NCBI GenBank assembly: GCA_947475645.1 | Contig: CANJNU010000038.1 | Location: forward strand, 1 to 7,388 | Reading direction: 5' to 3' | DNA from: Bacteriovoracaceae bacterium | Lineage (GTDB): Bacteria > Bdellovibrionota > UBA1018 | Length of the DNA: 7,388 nt | Part shown: piece after piece, positions 5,736 to 7,388 of the stretch | Position numbering within the stretch: the first letter of the stretch is position 1 | Layout of the letters: the number at the start of each line of letters is the position of its first letter | Position numbers and translations under genes: made by a program | Notes under the pieces: generated by a model | What the model saw: the letters and a program-made list of their open reading frames with translations, nothing else | Database searches by the model: none | What the model was told of the DNA's origin: nothing

Positions 5736-5897
5736 TTTAACTAGTCTAGGGGTACTTGAGTGGGACGCATAGCGGGATTTTTACGATATCGCGTCGAGTT
5801 ACTGTCTCGGTGCGTTAGTTCTCTTTTGAAAATACCATTTTGAAGCCTTTTTTCTCTGAACTCGGAATGTTATATGTAAGGGAAAGGAAAACCGACT
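5736..5897. other. Divergent intergenic region
   Basis: These 162 bases separate the minus-strand amidohydrolase-like gene from the plus-strand membrane-protein gene, so both must be read from here. On the plus strand a TGtTATATG extended -10-like element lies at 5868-5876, but it is only about 22 bases from the ATG and would place the transcript start inside the ribosome site, so it is doubtful. On the minus strand I find no -35/-10 pair with normal spacing. No RNA gene or terminator hairpin is visible. Confidence 0.4.
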
Positions 5898-6413
5898 ATG
5901 TCACAGAACCCCTCAACAGGATTACCCGTAGAAGATATTGATATGATTGCAACCTGGCTAGTTGCTGATCGTACGCGGTGGTTGGCAGGAATCGTAGCGG
6001 GACTTTTCTCGGGAGTCTTGGCTCTCGGCGTAGCCGGTGTTCTTTCGTACATAAACGAACTTGAATTTCTCTATCCTTTAAAATTGATGGCCACACCCAT
6101 TCTGGGATTAGAAGCGACCGATTATTCAGCAGGTTTTTTTACTATTTTGACAGGCTTTATTTTTTTCGAAAGCATGTGTGCGTTGTGGGGATTCGTTTAC
6201 GCTCACTTCGTAAAAACTAACTCACTTGGCAGCTTGCTTGCCATGGGTGCGGTTTGGGGATTCTTTAGTTGGGTGTTTGAGTGGAATCTTTTTCTTCACT
6301 CTGTGAAGCCGATTCTTTACGCGGGAGTGCCTGCTTCTGCTGCTCTTTTGGTGTGCATGGTTTATGGCGTTTCGATGAGTTCAGTCGCATTCTTCGACCG
6401 TTCTTTGCGCTAA
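5898..6413 (+). CDS. Unrecognised four-helix integral membrane protein
   Basis: This is the only plus-strand gene. It encodes 171 residues and starts at ATG 5898, with AAGGA (5884-5888) 9 bases upstream. The N-terminus (about residues 1-25) is polar and probably cytosolic. Four hydrophobic segments follow at about 28-50 ([18 protein letters not shown]), 78-104, 110-128 and 143-166. A loop between the first two contains [19 protein letters not shown], a pattern seen in small membrane proteins of unknown function in which the second helix starts close to a re-entrant-looking Gly/Pro-rich stretch. There is no signal peptide, haem motif or catalytic motif, and I cannot name a family. Its stop codon overlaps that of rfaE2 on the other strand, so it is transcribed alone from the divergent region. 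Confidence 0.85.
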   Translation: MSQNPSTGLPVEDIDMIATWLVADRTRWLAGIVAGLFSGVLALGVAGVLSYINELEFLYPLKLMATPILGLEATDYSAGFFTILTGFIFFESMCALWGFVYAHFVKTNSLGSLLAMGAVWGFFSWVFEWNLFLHSVKPILYAGVPASAALLVCMVYGVSMSSVAFFDRSLR

Positions 6414-6907
6414 AGCGAGGATTTTAATCGCGCTTTTTGAATGATCTGCGTGGTGCTCTTTCCTTCAATATAGGGAAGTGCTTTGGCTTTTCCGCCCCAC
6501 GCGATCACTTCCTTTGCCCCTACGATTTGATCAACCTTCCAATCTCCACCCTTGACTAGGATGTAAGGATGCAATGAGAGGATGAGTTCGAGCGGAGTAT
6601 CCTCCTCAAACCAAGTGACATAGTCAACGCACTCCAATGCGGATGTAACCTCTAGGCGATCCGCTAATGAGTTGATGGGTCTTTCCGGACCTTTCAGGCG
6701 GCGAACGGACTCATCGCTGTTGAGGCCAATCACAAGTAGATCGCCCAAGTTTCGCGCCTTCTCGAGGTAGCTAATGTGCCCACTGTGAAGAATGTCGAAG
6801 CAGCCATTAGTGAAAACGACTTTCACGCGCATCTTCTGTTTTTTCAGGAGAGCTTTGAGTTGTTTTGGGGACTTTATTTTCTGAAGGTGCTTTCGAACTG
6901 GCCTCAT
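6410..6907 (-). CDS. rfaE2: D-glycero-beta-D-manno-heptose 1-phosphate adenylyltransferase (monofunctional RfaE2/HldE C-terminal type)
   Basis: A 165-residue cytosolic nucleotidyltransferase. The family reaction adds AMP to heptose 1-phosphate to make ADP-heptose, precursor of the LPS inner core. The fingerprint is strong throughout: [18 protein letters not shown] (31-48) with the HxGH signature at 41-44, [19 protein letters not shown] (60-78), [18 protein letters not shown] (100-109), ILVKGGDW (116-123), IVGAKEV and the ATP-binding STTQII (151-156). The length matches stand-alone RfaE2 rather than the fused HldE, so a separate kinase gene is expected elsewhere. I chose ATG 6907 because its ATGA overlaps the stop of the upstream RDD gene; an upstream TTG at 6964 would add 19 Ser/Arg-rich residues not typical of the family and a 61-base overlap. 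No ribosome site precedes the ATG, consistent with coupling to upstream translation. Confidence 0.93.
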   Translation of the reverse strand: MRPVRKHLQKIKSPKQLKALLKKQKMRVKVVFTNGCFDILHSGHISYLEKARNLGDLLVIGLNSDESVRRLKGPERPINSLADRLEVTSALECVDYVTWFEEDTPLELILSLHPYILVKGGDWKVDQIVGAKEVIAWGGKAKALPYIEGKSTTQIIQKARLKSSL

Positions 6908-7388
6908 CGCGTGTGATGGTGTTGATCTAAAGAGAGAGGTACGGGTTGAAGATCGACTACCCAATCATGCCAACAGCGTTTTTGTTGGCCGAAAAGACCC
7001 CACACCAACCCTAAGCCACCAAAAAAAATACTCGGCACAAAAAAGAAGGCGCGTAGAAAAAGAGCTACAGCTGGGCCCTCAATTCGAAGGCCCACAAGGT
7101 GTTTTCCTACTGTCGTTCCGAAGGTAACCTCTTGAGCGAGTGTAATTGCCCAGTGAAAGAAACCCAGGAAGAGGCCAACCCAAATAATGAGATTAGGATT
7201 GAGCACCGACTCGAGTGGAATCTTCTGCCGCACGAGAGCTGCTGCAATTGCAGAGGCGCAAAGCCCGAGGTGTAGAAAAGTGTCGAAACAATAGGCGAAA
7301 CAGCGTTTCAAAATGTAGCCCATTCCCAGAGCAGTTTCCAAGGGCGTTTCGGCTGGTAAACTCGCACTTTTAGTTACAGTTGCGGTCG
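6904..7388 (-). CDS. RDD-family membrane protein (5' end probably beyond the right edge)
   Basis: The RDD pattern is visible: [13 protein letters not shown] supplies the first Arg and the Asp in helix one, [14 protein letters not shown] is the family's G-T-x-G-K-x-x-x-G-L-R signature before the next helix, LRAFFFVP gives the third-segment Arg, and [12 protein letters not shown] is the closing R-x-x-H-D block. Hydrophobic segments lie around [31 protein letters not shown] and [23 protein letters not shown] at 7341 and an ATG at 7323 are in frame, but neither has a ribosome site and the frame stays open to base 7388 without a stop, so the natural start is likely outside the window. RDD proteins are small inner-membrane proteins; some are linked to ion transport, but most have no known role. 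The stop overlaps the rfaE2 ATG as ATGA, so the two are probably co-translated. Confidence 0.85.
   Translation of the reverse strand, partial: TATVTKSASLPAETPLETALGMGYILKRCFAYCFDTFLHLGLCASAIAAALVRQKIPLESVLNPNLIIWVGLFLGFFHWAITLAQEVTFGTTVGKHLVGLRIEGPAVALFLRAFFFVPSIFFGGLGLVWGLFGQQKRCWHDWVVDLQPVPLSLDQHHHTR

Noticed and set aside
5784..5791. Palindrome CGATATCG in the divergent region
   Set aside because: Eight bases of symmetry with no extension on either side is expected by chance and lies at no meaningful distance from a promoter.
5826..5845. TTGAAA and TTGAAG as -35 elements for the plus-strand gene
   Set aside because: No -10-like hexamer occurs 16-18 bases downstream of either; the TATATG at 5871 is too far from both.
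6908..6964. Upstream TTG start extending rfaE2 by 19 residues
   Set aside because: The extension is Ser/Arg-rich and lies wholly inside the RDD coding region, whereas the ATG at 6907 gives the family length and an ATGA junction.

Overview
The window reads as chromosomal DNA from a Gram-negative bacterium. The evidence is a heptose-1-phosphate adenylyltransferase (LPS core heptose pathway), an exported c-type cytochrome and roughly balanced base composition. Frequent non-ATG starts, ATGA/GTGA overlaps and monofunctional RfaE2 would suit a Bdellovibrionota or deltaproteobacterial-type genome, but that placement is a guess from gene style, not a measurement. All genes except one are on the minus strand. 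I see no tRNA, rRNA, CRISPR array, insertion sequence or phage gene, and no gap between genes exceeds about 165 bases.

Right to left in the direction of transcription: an RDD-family membrane protein, whose start probably lies beyond the right edge, overlaps by ATGA the start of rfaE2 (6410-6907). rfaE2 ends tail-to-tail with, and overlaps by four bases, the only plus-strand gene, an unrecognised four-helix membrane protein (5898-6413). A 162-bp divergent region separates that gene from a minus-strand pair: an amidohydrolase-2-like protein (4770-5735) overlapped by a creatininase-like protein with a C-terminal membrane anchor (3842-4780). Both belong to metal-dependent hydrolase families, and both have lost several of the residues expected to bind metal.

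After a 127-bp gap with a good promoter candidate comes a compact operon of five genes, probably six. Its order is an HDOD-like protein (2623-3714), a STAS-like domain plus coiled coil (2024-2626), a small coiled-coil protein (1665-2027), GTP cyclohydrolase I folE (1124-1633), an exported protein joining a sulfite-oxidase-like fold to a cytochrome c domain (294-1127), and the N-terminal part of an integral membrane protein that leaves the window on the left (1-250). The first three are linked by ATGA overlaps and look like a co-translated signalling or scaffold module. folE and the cytochrome gene overlap by GTGA.

The most notable material is the pair of adjacent apparent pseudo-hydrolases and the HDOD / STAS-coiled-coil / coiled-coil cassette placed upstream of a folE variant and a redox protein. 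Neither arrangement is one I recognise as a named system. All functional statements about them are inference from motifs and context.
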